From Clusia tigrina (Eukaryota > Arthropoda > Insecta > Diptera > Clusiidae), in assembly GCA_920105625.2 (NCBI GenBank), contig OV050030.1, forward strand, positions 176,777,315 through 176,841,314: a DNA stretch of 64,000 nt, written 5' to 3'. A program made the translations under genes and the position numbers. This document shows, in pieces, positions 1-12,754 of the stretch. The notes beneath the pieces were generated by a model. That model saw only the letters and a list, made by a program, of their open reading frames with translations. It had not been told where the DNA came from and did no database searches. Every line of letters begins with the position of its first letter. Position 1 is the first letter of the stretch.

Positions 1-52
1 TTTTCAACCTTTTCCTTGAGTGTTTCACTTTTTATGTGCACTGTTACCGCTG

Positions 53-70
53 GTCCCTGCTCGGGCGCCA
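53..70 (-). other. Primer-binding site of a minus-strand errantivirus
   Basis: Read on the minus strand, the sequence directly after the LTR is TGGCGCCCGAGCAGGGAC. This closely matches the tRNA-Lys-type primer site used by many retroelements. It shows that the LTR at 70-341 is a 5' LTR and that the body of this element runs leftward out of the window; positions 1-52 are its leader. Confidence 0.75.
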
Positions 71-341
71 GTTAAATTAACTTGCGTTAATTTTATTGAA
101 AAAAATTTTTTTTTTGGGAGCTTACTCCTTTATTTCTCCGAATTCAACTTAGAACTGACTTAACAGAATTTTAAATACTTAAACCTAAGCTTATCGTCGC
201 TGCTTCACCTGGGCGTCGCTGCTGCAGCTGCTCACGTTGTACCTGCCTTGGGAACACAATTTTGTGGAGTTTCGCAAGATGAAATACGAGACTTTTGTTT
301 TTCGGTTTATCATCAAAGTTTAAATTTGAGGTGTGTTAACT
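70..341 (-). repeat. 5' LTR of errantivirus (family 1), minus strand
   Basis: This is the inverted copy of the LTR at 2112-2425. It starts AGTTAACACACCTC and ends TTAATTTAACT on the minus strand, and it has an AATAAA-type signal near its end. Compared with the other copy it lacks about 41 bp in the middle. The bases outside the LTR at 341 onward are TATATA-rich, the AT-rich target type typical of gypsy-group errantiviruses. The LTR interrupts the jockey LINE coding sequence that continues at 342. Confidence 0.8.
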
Positions 342-1745
342 TATATACCATATATAAGGGAAATGACCCAAGCGAAGGATAGCGTTGAACAATTTGTGAG
401 GTGTATTAACGCTATGTGTGGTAATTCCATGATAATTTTATTTGTGATTAGGGGAATTTTTTGCATTATGACCTGTTTTAATGACACACACTAAGTCTTT
501 GATTTTTAGTTGAAGTCACTTTGGTTCTAGGTAAAGTAGGGACCTCGAAGTTACTACACGGAGCATTAGGGCAAAAAACTGTTTGTAGATGCGCAGCAAA
601 CGCAGCTCCTTTTCTTTCTTCGTCGCTTTTGGCCCAACTTCCATTTCCAAGCCTTACTGGTGGCTCACTTTCCTTTGGGCTTTTTGCAACCTTTGTAGCT
701 CTCCAAAGTGAGTAATTGTTGTATTTACGCGGGCCCAGATCTTTAATATAGGTGTCAATACTTGCTTCAGCTTCCTTTTGAAATACATCTCTAGGGTGAT
801 TTTGTGACTATTTTAATTTCCTCTTTAGGGTAGGTGACCTATATTTCTGCTATTCTCGTCTTAGGCTTCTTTTCTCCTTAACGCGGCACTACACATGGGT
901 TGAAGTTATGTAACGGGTAGCAACCTGCATCGTTTTTTCTGCTGGTGTTGCGCACACAGCCGCTGATGCTAAACTCCTGGAGCTCTCTCTCTAAGTTATC
1001 TTTGTTTTTAGGAGGAGATTCCAGGCAAATATGTGTACTCACGTATTTCTTATACTTGACCCAGTTTGTTTTGTTGGTGGTCAATATGGGCGATTTCTGT
1101 ACAAGCTCAGGAGTTTTGTTGCAGTATATGATGAGAGGTTAGTGATCGGAGGACAAGTCGAAAATTGCTTCAGAGGAAAACAGTGCCCTGTTTATATTTT
1201 TGATCACAGCGAAATACATAAGATCAGGGATTTTACGCTGGTTCACTGGCCAGTACGTGGGTTGGCCACTTGAGACAAAATTTAGATGATTCCGATGCTC
1301 AATTAACACATCATACAACTGTTTGCCTTTAGGGTTTACAAGACGAGAGCCCCAGTAGGTATGATTACAATTATAGTCTCCAGCTGCTATAAATTTTCCT
1401 CCGAGTTTTTGAAAAACTGCAGGAATTTGTCTGACGTTACTTGGAATCTAGGTGGACAGTATACTTTCGCCCCAGCACTGAAGGGAGATTGAAGTGGCTT
1501 GGATGTGTCTTTCGGCATATTTCTCACGTGGGAAATGTTTTATACGGGCATTAATGAGAATTCCTGCGCCTCCGTGCGCTTTGTCGTCTGGATTGGTTTT
1601 CTAGAAATTGAAACCGGCAATACTTAAATTGTACTTGTCTGTTAAATGGGTTTCTGAGACAAGCATTATGTCAATTTCGCTATTGTACAAAAAATTCTTG
1701 ATTTCTATTTTGTGTTGGATAATACCGTTGGCAATACCAATACCA
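342..1745 (-). pseudogene. Jockey-like LINE ORF2 fragment (endonuclease to start of RT)
   Basis: On the minus strand the sequence encodes decayed pieces of a jockey-clade ORF2. Near 1745-1620 is the endonuclease start, with ANGIIQHKIEI and SETHLTDKYN. Around 1400-1330 is GDYNCNHTYWGSRL, and near 1270-1145 are PTYWP and a closing SSDH, the endonuclease catalytic region. The linker before RT reads NYSLWRAT and SWAKSDEER at about 760-620. It ends near 345 with the NLFNAILRLG-like start of RT, exactly where the errantivirus LTR begins. There are many stops and frameshifts. The protein would nick target DNA and reverse-transcribe LINE RNA; this copy cannot. It is related to, but not the same copy as, the jockey element at 57581-61076. 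Confidence 0.8.
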
Positions 1746-2095
1746 TAACAAGTAAACCACTACCGGCAGTGTTACAACCATCATCTGATCCAAACAACAT
1801 TGAAGAAATACTCTCATTACAAATGATGAAGGAATTACAAATCAACAACTCTAACTTCATAAATCTACTCCAAGAGAGCGAAGAAACTAATATTGGCCTG
1901 AATTTCGGATTAGGATCCATAATACTTATAATTGTCACAGTTGCCTGCTTGTATCAATACTTACTACACAGAAACGGAAGGCCTATCATCAAAAAAACAG
2001 AAAGTAATTCATCAAATCTACACTTATCCAACACAGCAATAGAAGGCTTAAACAAAATATTTAACAAACAGTCTGATTCAAACGAGGACGTCTGA
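1746..2095 (+). pseudogene. env: Errantivirus env C-terminal fragment
   Basis: The open frame continues to a stop at 2093-2095 and sits just before a polypurine tract and a 3' LTR, the position of env in insect errantiviruses. The visible C-terminal part has one hydrophobic membrane span (GLGSIILIIVTVACLYQYLL, about 1900-1960) followed by a polar cytoplasmic tail of about 47 residues. The upstream surface domain, cleavage site and fusion region are absent: the left end runs into the antisense jockey fragment near 1745. The purine run before the LTR (about 2096-2111, with seven G) is the polypurine tract. Confidence 0.7.
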
Positions 2096-2111
2096 AATTT
2101 AGGGGGGGAGT

Positions 2112-2725
<614 letters not shown>

Positions 2726-2726
<1 letters not shown>

Positions 2727-3562
2727 CGGGTCAGCCAAAAAACTTTTTTTTTTGAAAATTCTATAAAAGAAAAACTACTGGATATTTTCTCAAATTTCCT
2801 TTTTTATTCAGTAGCCTACACGAACGGTCCAATTTTTAAGCACATTATCGATTGTGTGCAGCCGTATTTCACCAATGGCTTCACAAATATTGTCCTTTAA
2901 AGCGTCAATTGTCTCTGGCTTGTCGGCGTAACACTTATCTTTGAGGGCACCCCACAAATAATAGTCCAACGGTGTCAAATCGTAGCTCCGAGGTGGCCAA
3001 ACGACATCAGCACCGCGGCTGATAATGCGATCTTCAAAAACAGGGCGCAAAACATCGAGTGTAGCTTCGGCTGTGTGGCACGTAGCGCCGTCCTATTGAA
3101 ACCAAATGTTGCCAATATCCTCCTCTTCAACATGGCCCAATAACGATCGCATGTGACTGTTGACTGCTCATTTTCGAAGAAAAATGGCCCAATTATGCCT
3201 CTGGACCACAATCCGCACCAAACAGTGACTCGTTTTGGGTGCATCGGCTTTTCAATGCATGCGTGCGGGTTTTCTATGCCCCAAATGCGACAATTTTGCT
3301 TGTTTACATACCCGCCAAGATCAAAATGAGCTTCATCTGAAAAGATGATATTTTTGGCAAATAATTTTTTTGGCATTCTGCAACATTACCATGATTTTCA
3401 AAGTAATGTCGCAATATTTCTCAGCGTTGTTCCAGCGTATACACAGCCATATTCGTTCAGCGGAAGGATAAAACTAGTTATCTGACAAATCAGACATGAG
3501 CTAAGTGTCACCATTCACGAAAAAAGTACTAGTTGAAAAAAAACGTTAGATGGCGGACCCGT
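2726..3562 (-). mobile_element. DD41D (rosa-like) Tc1/mariner element, deleted copy
   Basis: The 837-bp element has terminal inverted repeats of the form ACGGGTC(A/C)GCCA at both ends and is flanked by TA on each side (2724-2725 and 3563-3564), as expected for Tc1/mariner insertion. On the minus strand it carries the catalytic half of a transposase. The N-terminal DNA-binding half is missing, so the copy is an internally deleted derivative. Confidence 0.85.
2808..3376 (-). pseudogene. Mariner-superfamily transposase, C-terminal catalytic part (broken)
   Basis: The minus strand reads a DDE transposase core. The first acidic residue lies in IIFSDEAHFD (about 3340), the second in DGATCHTAEAT (about 3095-3065), the third in SYDLTPLDYYLWG (about 2985-2945). 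By my count 41 residues separate the second and third aspartates, which defines the DD41D (rosa) group first described from Ceratitis rosa. The frame is broken by a shift near 3130 and by a TAG just before the second Asp motif. The N-terminal helix-turn-helix is absent. A working protein would excise and insert the element at TA dinucleotides. Confidence 0.8.
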
Positions 3563-4179
3563 TATATATATATATACGTATAAGTAGTCTGACGAGCAAA
3601 CTTATTGACTAATTTTGCTCAGACAATAATAGTCCCCAAAACCATAGTCACTTCGATAATGGCCCGTCAGCATCACTGGCGAACAAAGAATTTTAATTGC
3701 CATAGCCAATCATCTTGCGTGGCCCCGTCAACATTCAATATTAAAAATAAAAGAATACTATAGCACTAATTGAAACCACGGCTAAGGCGGGAGGGCATGA
3801 AAGATACGCAGTAGTAAACGTTTGTCAACCAACCATATGGAAATTATACCAACAACTATGCAAGCGGAATTTCAACAACAGTGTTAGCAAACCCAAGCCA
3901 GCCGTGTGCACCGACCAACAACAACAAAAACATTACAGACAGACTAAGACTAAGCGTGCGCTAATTACAACAAGAACTTTACTAAAGCTGAGACAGAGAA
4001 CAACAACAACGAGACTCGGCAGAATTTTCCGAGTGCGTTAGCTCGGTAAATACTACCAATATATACCAAATTATGCAGATACCCACAAATTTACAAGGAC
4101 GAAGTTAATAGTCAAATTAATGACTACAACAAAGCATTATTCGATATTCCACTAGTAGTTATAATAGTCCAAATTGGGT

Positions 4180-5165
4180 GGTACCCAAAAAGTTAGATAA
4201 CACAGGGGAAAAAAAAATTGCGTATAGTTATCGATTTCAGAAAACTAAATGACTTAAATGAACCCTGATCAAAACAGCACTTTCCACGGCAAATGGCCAC
4301 TTTCAATTTCTGCGAATACTTTTCGATCTAAAGAATGTACCGTCGACATTCGACATCCGTCGAGAGGATGATAAATAATGTGCTCCACGAATACATTGGA
4401 AAATGTGTCTGGTATACCTCGACGACATCCTGATCTTCTCTACTAGCATGGAAGAACATATAGATTCCATAAATAAAATTCTTACCAAATTAAGAGAAGC
4501 AAATCTCAAGGTCCAATTTAATAAGCGTTCATCATGGCCAAATAAACAGAGATCTCGGCACATATTGTGACTCCTGATGGAATTAAAAAAACCCAAAAAA
4601 ATTAGAGGCAGTTCAAAAAATTCGTATACCAAAAACACAAAGCGAAATAAAATCTTTCTTAGGAATAACAGGTTACTATCGTTGTTTCATTAAATACTAC
4701 TCAAAGATAGCATACCATCTGGTAAAATATTTAAACAGCATTAATTAAATTAACTCTAGAGACAAGGACTATGTAATTGCGTTCCAAAAACTTAAGATAT
4801 TGTTGCGAAATGACCCAATTCTGATTCACCCAGATTTTGACAAACAAGTCACTTTGACAACTGACGCAAGTGTCTTCGCGCTGGGTGAGGTTCAACTAGT
4901 AGAAGTTTGAAAGATCACGAAAAAAACTACAGTACAGTAAAAAAGAAATTATAAGCAATAATTTCGGCAGCAAAGTCCTTTCGACCCTATATTTTCTGCA
5001 CAAAATTTATCATTCGTGGCGACCACAGACCTTTGATATGGTTAAATAACCTTAAAGAACCCAACAGTAACCTACAGCGTTGGAAAATCAAATTTAATGA
5101 GTTTGATTTCACAATTGAATACATTAAAGAAAAAAAAACTTTGTCGCGGATGGTCTTAGCAGAAT
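4180..5165 (+). pseudogene. pol: Reverse transcriptase and RNase H remnant
   Basis: Motifs appear in the usual order but in different frames. VIDFRKLNDL (about 4215-4250) is the RT fingers motif. WYLDDILIFS with the metal-binding DD lies near 4410-4440. FLGITGYYR at about 4657 marks the RT thumb. Then comes LTTDASV (about 4855), the RNase H start, and GDHRPLIWLNN (about 5020) with RWKIKFNEF after it. The region between fingers and palm is shortened (about 4260-4380). Family knowledge: RT and RNase H convert the element RNA into DNA. The layout matches 17.6/297-type gypsy elements. Not functional because of several frameshifts and stops. Confidence 0.75.
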
Positions 5166-5599
5166 AGACCCAGCGACAGAGATTCAGGCAAACGCAAACA
5201 AACTCTACGAAGAAGTAGAAGACATAGAAATGAACTCAAATCATGACATAGATAAATAATATTGAACATGATGGTGACATGGAAACGGTCCACAGTGCAG
5301 ATACTGATGACACGGATTTCATTAAAATTTCAGAAAAACCTTCAAATGTATTCAACTCACAAATTGTAATTGACATCGGACGAAGAGAAAAAAGAACAAT
5401 AGAAATATTATTTAAAAACAAAGTTAGACAACAAGTCAAATAAATTATTGGATACTATGAACACAATATTACCAACTAAATGATTAGTTGCAGTTTTCAT
5501 CCCAAATACTAACTTATTCTTACAGTTTCAGCAACTTCATATCGCATACTTTGGCAAAAACAAACATGTTAAGATCTTAAAGTCAACTTTATTATTATA

Positions 5600-6045
5600 A
5601 GACATAACAAACAATCAAATACTTTTAGAACATATAGAAAAATAATATTTAAATAATAATCATAGAGGAATAAATGAAGTTTGTGAAGAACTAAAGAGAA
5701 CGATTTATTCTACCAACTTACAAGGATAGGTACAGAAATACATTAATAACTGCGATATTTGTAATACAGCAAAATTTGACAGACAACCAGTCCATCACAG
5801 ACACCCAAAATACATAACGAGATCGTACACCTTGATATTTGGCACCCTATGAGAAATATCATGTATTTGACTAGCACAGACAAGCTTACTAAATATCCTA
5901 CTGCACATGTTTTCAAAGACAGGACGTGGATTTCCACTATTGAGGCAATAAAATATAGAATTCAAAGCCAAAGATCCCTTTTAATAATTTATAGCAACAA
6001 TAGAAAAACCAATAAAAAATACGTAATGTAAAATTTTGCAGAGAC
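5600..6045 (+). pseudogene. pol: Integrase remnant
   Basis: NHRGINEV (about 5658) and CDICNTAKFDRQP (about 5752) are the His and Cys parts of the HHCC zinc domain of a gypsy-type integrase. LTSTDKLTKYPTAHVF (about 5867-5914) is the start of the catalytic core. The remaining core with the second Asp and Glu is not recognisable, so the 3' part is deleted before the polypurine tract at 6057. Such integrases insert the cDNA copy into the genome. Confidence 0.7.
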
Positions 6046-6067
6046 CGCAAGTACTTAAAGAGGGAGG

Positions 6068-6466
6068 AGTCATATAGTCATATAACTATAAGAACTAGTC
6101 ACCCTCAATTAGTAAACATACAAACTGGTCACTCTAATTGTATCCACATTCTTTCCTACAAACTTTGTCGTGTCAGCAGCTACATTGTATTTTGTACGCT
6201 GGCAATCCATTCGAGATCACTAGGTAGACTCCCCCGCTGCCACTGCTATTCAACGTAAACAATATGCGAGTACCTGTCGCGACTGCATCTACGTTGTAAG
6301 GCATACTCTAAACTATGCACCTAGATTTTGCAACCTCAGCAAATAGTTTATAAAATAAGCAATTCCTTTGTTAGAACTAAGTATAAAACAAAGATCAAAA
6401 TTGTTCAGTTCTAAAGATAGAACCAATAAATACATAGCTGAAAGACAACATCAAATACTCGTACAC
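6068..6466 (+). repeat. 3' LTR of the 17.6/297-like element
   Basis: The LTR begins AGTCATATAGTCATATAAC right after the polypurine tract, similar in style to 17.6/297 LTRs. An AATAAA signal is at about 6424. The right end is placed near 6466, just before the TA-rich tract, but no second LTR is present to fix it. Confidence 0.55.
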
Positions 6467-6498
6467 CTAAATATACATATACATATATGCATACATAT

Positions 6499-7264
<766 letters not shown>

Positions 7265-7275
7265 TATATATATAC

Positions 7276-8220
7276 TGTAACAAACTTACTTACGCTGGGG
7301 TATACTTAGCGGTGTCCAGGGTTCGTCAACAGAAATTTATTCTAACAATTTTGTATTTTTATAGTTTTTTATTTATTTAAAATTCTATTCTACTTAAAGA
7401 ACTAACATATTCAGTAATTAATGTATATAGCTAGCGTAGTGTCTAGTGTCCCAGTGGGGTCGGTAAAAACCTTAAACCACTGTTCGGTCTGCGTTACTTA
7501 ATGTCCCAGTGGAGTCGGTAAAAACCTTAAACCACTGTTCTGTCTTTGTTCTCTAGTGTCCCAGTGGAGTCGGTAAAAACCTTAAACCACTGTTCTGTCT
7601 GCGTTAGTTTATGTCCCAGTGGAATCGGTAAAAACCTTAAACTACTGTTCTGTCTTTGTTCTCTAGTGTCCCAGTGGAGTCGGTAAAAACCTTAAACCAC
7701 TGTTCTGTCTGCGTTAGTTTATGTCCCAGTGGAATCGGTAAAAACCTTAAACCACTGTTCTGTCTGCGTCAAGTTCCCTAAGTGTTCTCTGGAGCTAAGA
7801 TTTTCGCTGGTGTTGTCTCGAGGTGTCGGTATCGAAGAAAGGGAGCCAGTTGTTGGGTTGCTGCTGCTTTTATAGCCCAGCTTCAGTAGCAAAGCTTCTA
7901 GAAAGTTCTGTTGTTTTACCAATTCGATTTAAACGCAACCGTCACTACAGCTGCAGAATTCGGCTTGTTTTCAAGCACGTGGCATGGTTTGTTGTTGCAC
8001 GCCCTGTTGTTGTTGTTGTTGATGACGTCATGCGCGTCGATCATACTGTTTATTAGGGGTGGGTTTTGCCGACTGCTTTTGATAGTGTAATAAATTACAT
8101 TCTTCTAGAACAATTGACGTCGTGTGAGGTCCGTTGCTTATTCAAATTTGGTTTTGTTGTTGGCGACGTAGTCAATGTGGGAGCGTAAATATTAGCGGTT
8201 TGAGAATTTACGTTCTCACA
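7276..8220 (-). repeat. 3' LTR of the Osvaldo-like element
   Basis: The 945-bp LTR runs TGTGAGAACG ... TTTGTTACA on the minus strand, so it has TG...CA ends. It contains six 55-bp tandem repeats (7450-7770) toward its downstream end. The left flank is a leftover TA run next to the mariner-type element. Confidence 0.8.
7450..7770. repeat. 55-bp tandem repeats inside the LTR (six units)
   Basis: Units start with CCCAGTGG at 7450, 7505, 7560, 7615, 7670 and 7725, exactly 55 bp apart. Each holds TCGGTAAAAACCTTAAACCA and then one of two alternating tails: TTTGTTCTCTAGTGT or GCGTTAGTTTATGT. This gives a 110-bp higher-order unit. The same array is in the 5' LTR (units at 12799, 12854, 12909, 12964, 13019). 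Confidence 0.95.
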
Positions 8221-8362
8221 CGCCCCTCCGACTTCGCCGAATGTTGAGAGATCGGGATCTTTCCGTGTTGTAGGATTATCTTGTAAGGGTGGCGGTTGAA
8301 ACGGAGTCGGGCTCTCCTAGAAGAGTTCTTTTGTTGGAGGGCAATGGTAGTAACTTCTTTTA

Positions 8363-11053
8363 CTAGTATTTCCGGTAAACAAACTCCCTTAGGGCCCTGT
8401 AACTCCGACACATCCCGAAATGTCCCACCCCTTTCATAGTTTCATACGACGTGTTTGATGTCTTCCTCCTGAGCGGGTTTGCGCTTCCAGGTCCCTCCGT
8501 CAATGCTGTCGCTGTCATCAGAGGCGCACAGAATGGCTTCAGTTTGCTGACATGTGCTGTTCTTTTTCCTTTGCTTCCATTCTGTATTAACTCTACTATG
8601 ACTGGGGACACGAAGTTTGTGACTTGAAAGGGGCCATCATAACGCGGCGCTAGCTTGGCGGCAAAGTGGTCAATAGCTTTTGACAGGTGGTGCTGTTTTA
8701 CTAAAACTTGTTGTCCAATGGTGGGTTTCCATGACCGCTGCCTCAGATTGTAATGCCGGCGTTTGTCTTGTGACGCGCGTTCTAAGTTTTGCCTCACAAT
8801 GCTGTAGGTCTCTTTCAATAGTTGTTCTCGCTAACTAGGATATTTCGTGCCCTGTCCGGTGCCTAGTGTGGCCTTGTCGTAGAGTGCTTTGGGCAGTCGT
8901 GGCTCCCTTCCTTGCACAAAGTACGCCGGGCTGTAACCTGTAGTCTCTGACACACTTGTATTGATAGCAAGGGTAAGTTCTGGCAGCAGGTCGTCCCATT
9001 TCCTCTGCTGTTTGTTCGCAAACTGGGAGATCATTGTTTTGATCGTGCGGTTTGTACGCTCCACGGCATTCTCCTGGGGTGTTTACGGCGCCGTGTAATG
9101 ATGGCTGATACCATACTCCTTCGTGAATCTTTTAAATGCCCTACTGGAGAACTGTGACCCATTGTCGGTCACCAAAACCGTAGGTACACCAAATCGGGCC
9201 AAGATACGCTCTCGAAAGGCCCGTTGTAGGGTCTCGGTAGTGGCCTTCCGGAGCGGAGCCACCTCAGTCCATTTGGTGAATTTGTGGTGAAAGACCACTA
9301 GCATCGTATTTCCGTGCGTTGAGCGAGGTAGTGGTCCCACAAAGTCTCTGCATAATATGGCCCATGGTTCCTCGGGGATCTGGGTTAGCATCTTCCCAGC
9401 AGGCTGTGGCTGACTACTCTTAAACTTCTGACATAGGGCGCACTGTCTCACATACTGACTCGTCTCGCGGAATAGACCAGGCCAATAATATCGATTGGCT
9501 ATTCGGGCTATGGTCTTACGTAGTCCTAGGTTCCCTGCTGTTGATGCATTGTGGTTCTCATGTAAAACCTGGTCCCTCAGTGGCCTTGGTACGCACAATT
9601 TCCAGGGAGTACAATCTTCATCCCCGTTGTGACTTGGTAAATGGCGGTATAAGTGCCCGTTCTCCAGGTGCTAGTCGGCGTACTTTGCAGGCTCCGCGAT
9701 TGCAACTGCTCGGCGATTTTGTCACCAGGGGCACTCTGGTTCTGTTGGGTCTCGTGTTGTGATAACGCATGCGGTTTCTACGGGTTGTCTGCATAGTGCA
9801 TCGGCTATTACATTCAACTTGCCTTTCCGATATTGTAATTCGAACGAATGATGTTGAAGCTCTAGTGCCCATCTCGCGATGCGCCCTGAGGGGCTCTCTA
9901 TTGAGTTGAGCCATTTCAGCGACAAGTGGTCAGTAATTACTGTAAAGTTGTACCCCTCAAGGTACGGCCGCATTTTTCTTATGCCCCATACAATGGCTAG
10001 GCACTCCTTTTCTGTAGGCGAGTAATTTCGTTCTGCATTATTTAGATGTCGGCTCGCACACGCAATCACGCGCTCCACTCCCTCAATTTCCTGGGTGAGC
10101 ACTGCGCCCAATCCATAATCGCTAACGTCAGTCTGCAGTATGAATTTCTGGGCGAAATCAGGACAGGCGAGAATTGGAGCCTCCGTCAGTTGTTGCTTTA
10201 GTGACTCGAATGCCTGCTGTTGCTCCTCTGTCCACTTGAAGTGTTTGCCCTTCTTCAACAGCGTGATCAGCGGTTGCACCGTCTTTGCGAAGTCAGGCGC
10301 GAAACGCCTATACAAAGACGCTATGCCTAAGCACCGTCTTAGTTCCCTTACGTTTTGTGGCGGTCGTAGTTCACGGATAGCTGCGACCTTATCCGGATCC
10401 GTGTGGATACCCTTATCACTTACCATGTGACCCAGGTATTTGAGCTCTTTCAGGAAAAACGAGCATTTTGCGTGATTTAAGTTTAGCTTCGCGGCCCTTA
10501 AACGGCGGAAGACATCGGTTAGGTTGTTTTGGTGCTCTTCTAGCGTTCGCCCGGTAAAAATAATGTCGTCGAGGTATCCGAACGCGTGTGGCTCCACCTC
10601 TGGTCTTATAACTTGATCTAAGGCTCTTTGGAAGGTGGCAGGAGCCGAGTGTAAACCGAACGGCATCACTTTCCATTGAAAAAGTCCGCTTCCAGGTACC
10701 GTGAACGCCGTAAGTTCTTTGCTCTCTTCTTCCATAGGGATCTGCCAGTAACCATTTTTCAAATCAAGGCTGCTTATGTATTTGGCCTCACGCAGGCGGT
10801 CAAGGATGCGGTGAATTCGGGGTAATGGGTATGCATCTGGGATGGACCTGGCGTTTAACTGCCGGTAGTCGATGCATAGACGCCACTTCCCATCCCTTTT
10901 CCGTACCAGTACGATCGGTGCACTATGGGGACTGTGAGATGGTTCTATGCAGCCTTTGGTGAGCAAGTCGTCGATTTCCACATTGATGAGTGCTTGCTGA
11001 GCGGGATTCCGTGGGTAGTACCTCTGCTTTATAGGCCTATCGACCCGCATCAC
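8363..11053 (-). pseudogene. pol: Pol: reverse transcriptase, RNase H and integrase
   Basis: One reading frame covers the whole region with in-frame stops near 9720, 9670, 9081 and 8829. RT: IDDLLTKGCIEPSHSPHSAP, WRLCIDYRQLN, the palm Asp in ISSLDLKNGYWQIP, and FGYLDDIIFTG as the catalytic box. RNase H: LQTDVSDYGLG, NYSPTEKECLAIVW, VITDHLSLKWL, and NVIADALCRQ. Integrase: zinc domain with CALCQKF, core Asp in CRDFVGPLP, VTDNGSQF, and the Glu in VERTNRTIKTM. At the C-terminus YDGPFQVTNF is the GPY/F module; no chromodomain is seen. The stops look like simple C-to-T or point changes, so inactivation is recent relative to neighbours. It would act in virus-like particles to make and integrate cDNA. 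Confidence 0.9.
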
Positions 11054-11115
11054 AATCTTGTGCTTCGCGATGTTACTTACACCGAGTTGGTTGCCTAATT
11101 TGCTTAATTCGCTCT

Positions 11116-11643
11116 TTAAAAATGCTCCTCAGTTTTAACCTCCTCCCGAATGGTTGTGCACAATGTAGCTTCGCAGGATTTGACAACCCCGGACTGGGGT
11201 CCCAGGGTGAGTTTTTGGTCACCGCATTTTATGGTTGTGCCTAGCTTGATTAGAAAGTCTAGGCCTAGCAGCATATCGTCTGATGAACCTGGCATTGCTA
11301 GAAGCTCTAGTTCGCATTTTTGCTCTCCCAACCTCACCTCCACCATGATTGCCTCGGAGATAATCTGAGTGTGCCCGTCTGCCATGCGTGCTCGGATGTA
11401 TGTAGGAGTTATCCTACCGGTAGTTTCACGCAGTTGGTTGGCGAGCTGTTCACTCACAAAACTTCTTGAAGCTCCTGTGTCGATCGTGGCTGTGGTGTTG
11501 AGTGTGCCGATGGTGACAGTGACACAGATACGCTGCCCGTTGCAGCGTAAAGCAGTTATTGTGGTTGAGGCCGGTGGTGGTTGGGCTACGCCATGCCTCA
11601 CTCTTGACGGCCGTTCTCGTTTACCCCGTTTGCTCTGCAGCAT
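11116..11643 (-). pseudogene. pol: Retroelement aspartic protease
   Basis: Read on the minus strand, the protein has the retropepsin active site IDTGASRSFVS at about residues 55-65 and the second hydrophobic strand MLLGLDFL near residue 125, both typical of gypsy elements. It would cleave Gag-Pol in the particle. It lies between gag and RT and is in a different frame from RT: either a lost base near 11100 or a natural frame change. Length (about 175 codons) fits the family. Confidence 0.85.
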
Positions 11644-12606
11644 TCCACTGTGCGCACATTTCTTTTACCGCACTCCCAACAGAATAGGATATGGGTACCC
11701 GTGGCATCTCCTGGTGGCCGCGAATACCCTCCAAGTCCTCTGCAATTTCCACCAACTCTGCTAGCGTGGAAAAATCCTTCCGGCGCACGTACCACTGGTA
11801 CTCCTCCAAGCTAGTTCGAAAAATACGTTCTAGCTTCTGTTCTTCGCTGTAACCAGCGTGGCGCATCAGGTTCTGTATCTCTACTACGTATTGTTAAAAC
11901 TTTTCCCGTTGTCGTTGTCGGCGTTGTCGGATCTCATCCTCTAGCTTCTCGAAATATCTGGACGGCAGGAAGAGTTTAAAAAAATTCCTCTTGAAAGTGT
12001 TCCATTCCGTCCAAGCTTGGTTGTTATTTCGGTACAGTAGCGCCTGTTCTTTAAATAGCTCTGGCATGGTACGAGGCAGCATGTTACGATTGGGTCCGTA
12101 CAATTCTGCCAATTCCTCTACACGTTCCACGAAGGCTAGTGGGTCCCGCCCCCGTCATACTTCAGGGACCATTTTCTTACACTGTCGATAACAGTTGAAT
12201 AGGAGCTCGTCCCATAGTGGGAGATATCAGGCACTACAATAGGCATGGTATCCCGAAATGCACCCGGCTGGTTGTCTCTGAATAGTGATGGTGTATCGTG
12301 CTTCGGGGCGGTGGTTACGGCAGCGCCCCCCGGCGAATCCATACGCTGTGGCGTTTTGGTACCCGTAGCTGTTACAGGTGATGGACTCCTCGTTTGCTTG
12401 GTTTCCAATTCAGCAATTCGTCATTCCTGTTCCAGATTGAGTTCGGTGTTATTTAGGAATTCGGCCAGCTTTCTTCTGAGTTCTTCTACTGTACCGGTAG
12501 CATCCAGTTTAAATTCAATACAGTAGACCACTAGTTGGTCTTTTCTCGCTGCGTAGACCCAGCTCGTTTTCCCCATACTGCAATTTCTACGGTGACAATG
12601 AGACAC
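11598..12606 (-). pseudogene. gag: Gag of the Osvaldo-like element (broken)
   Basis: Gag is spread over three frames. The start (12606) is Cys/Lys-rich, followed by a coiled-coil-like VEELRRKLAEFLNN. At 12130-11894 lies the capsid-like retrotransposon Gag segment with WTEWNTFKRNFFKLFLPSRY. At 11866-11700 are RIFRTSLEEYQWYVRR and LAELVEIAEDLE. A single zinc knuckle at about 11685-11640 reads CWECGKRNVRTVEC; the expected His is replaced by Val. Two frameshifts (near 12135 and 11720) and a stop at about 11892 disable it. The family role is to form the particle and package RNA. Confidence 0.75.
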
Positions 12607-12736
12607 GGTGTATCGTTGAACGTTGACGTAGCTCTTTGTTTCCTCTGTTTATAGGATATCCTTGTGTTTTCAAGTCTGATGCGTTGAATTTCTTTGTGTC
12701 AAGTCCTTGTGTAGAATTTCTTTGTGTCTCAATAGA

Positions 12737-12754
12737 GTCCTTCCTCGGGCGCCA
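12737..12754 (-). other. Primer-binding site of the Osvaldo-like element
   Basis: The minus strand reads TGGCGCCCGAGGAAGGAC, sharing the first ten bases with the tRNA-Lys primer sites. It borders directly on the 5' LTR repeats. Confidence 0.7.

Larger units (their letters stand above)
3590..6466 (+). mobile_element. Decayed 17.6/297-like errantivirus (gag-pol remnants and 3' LTR)
   Basis: The plus strand holds a heavily decayed LTR retroelement: an Asn-rich stretch resembling gag C-terminus (about 3770-3960), RT and RNase H (4180-5165), integrase pieces (5600-6045), a polypurine tract (AAAGAGGGAGG, 6057-6067) and a 3' LTR. No 5' LTR or primer site was identified; the left end is limited by the mariner element. 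No env of usual length fits between integrase and the LTR, so env is deleted or the family lacks it. Frameshifts and stops are frequent, making this one of the older insertions here. Confidence 0.7.

Noticed and set aside
521..715. Plus-strand open frame of 64 codons
   Set aside because: It is the antisense of the jockey ORF2 linker, which is recognisable on the minus strand.
7450..7770. Regularly spaced repeats that could look like a CRISPR array
   Set aside because: The whole 55-bp unit repeats, including the would-be spacers, which alternate between two sequences. The array lies in a retrotransposon LTR of an animal genome.
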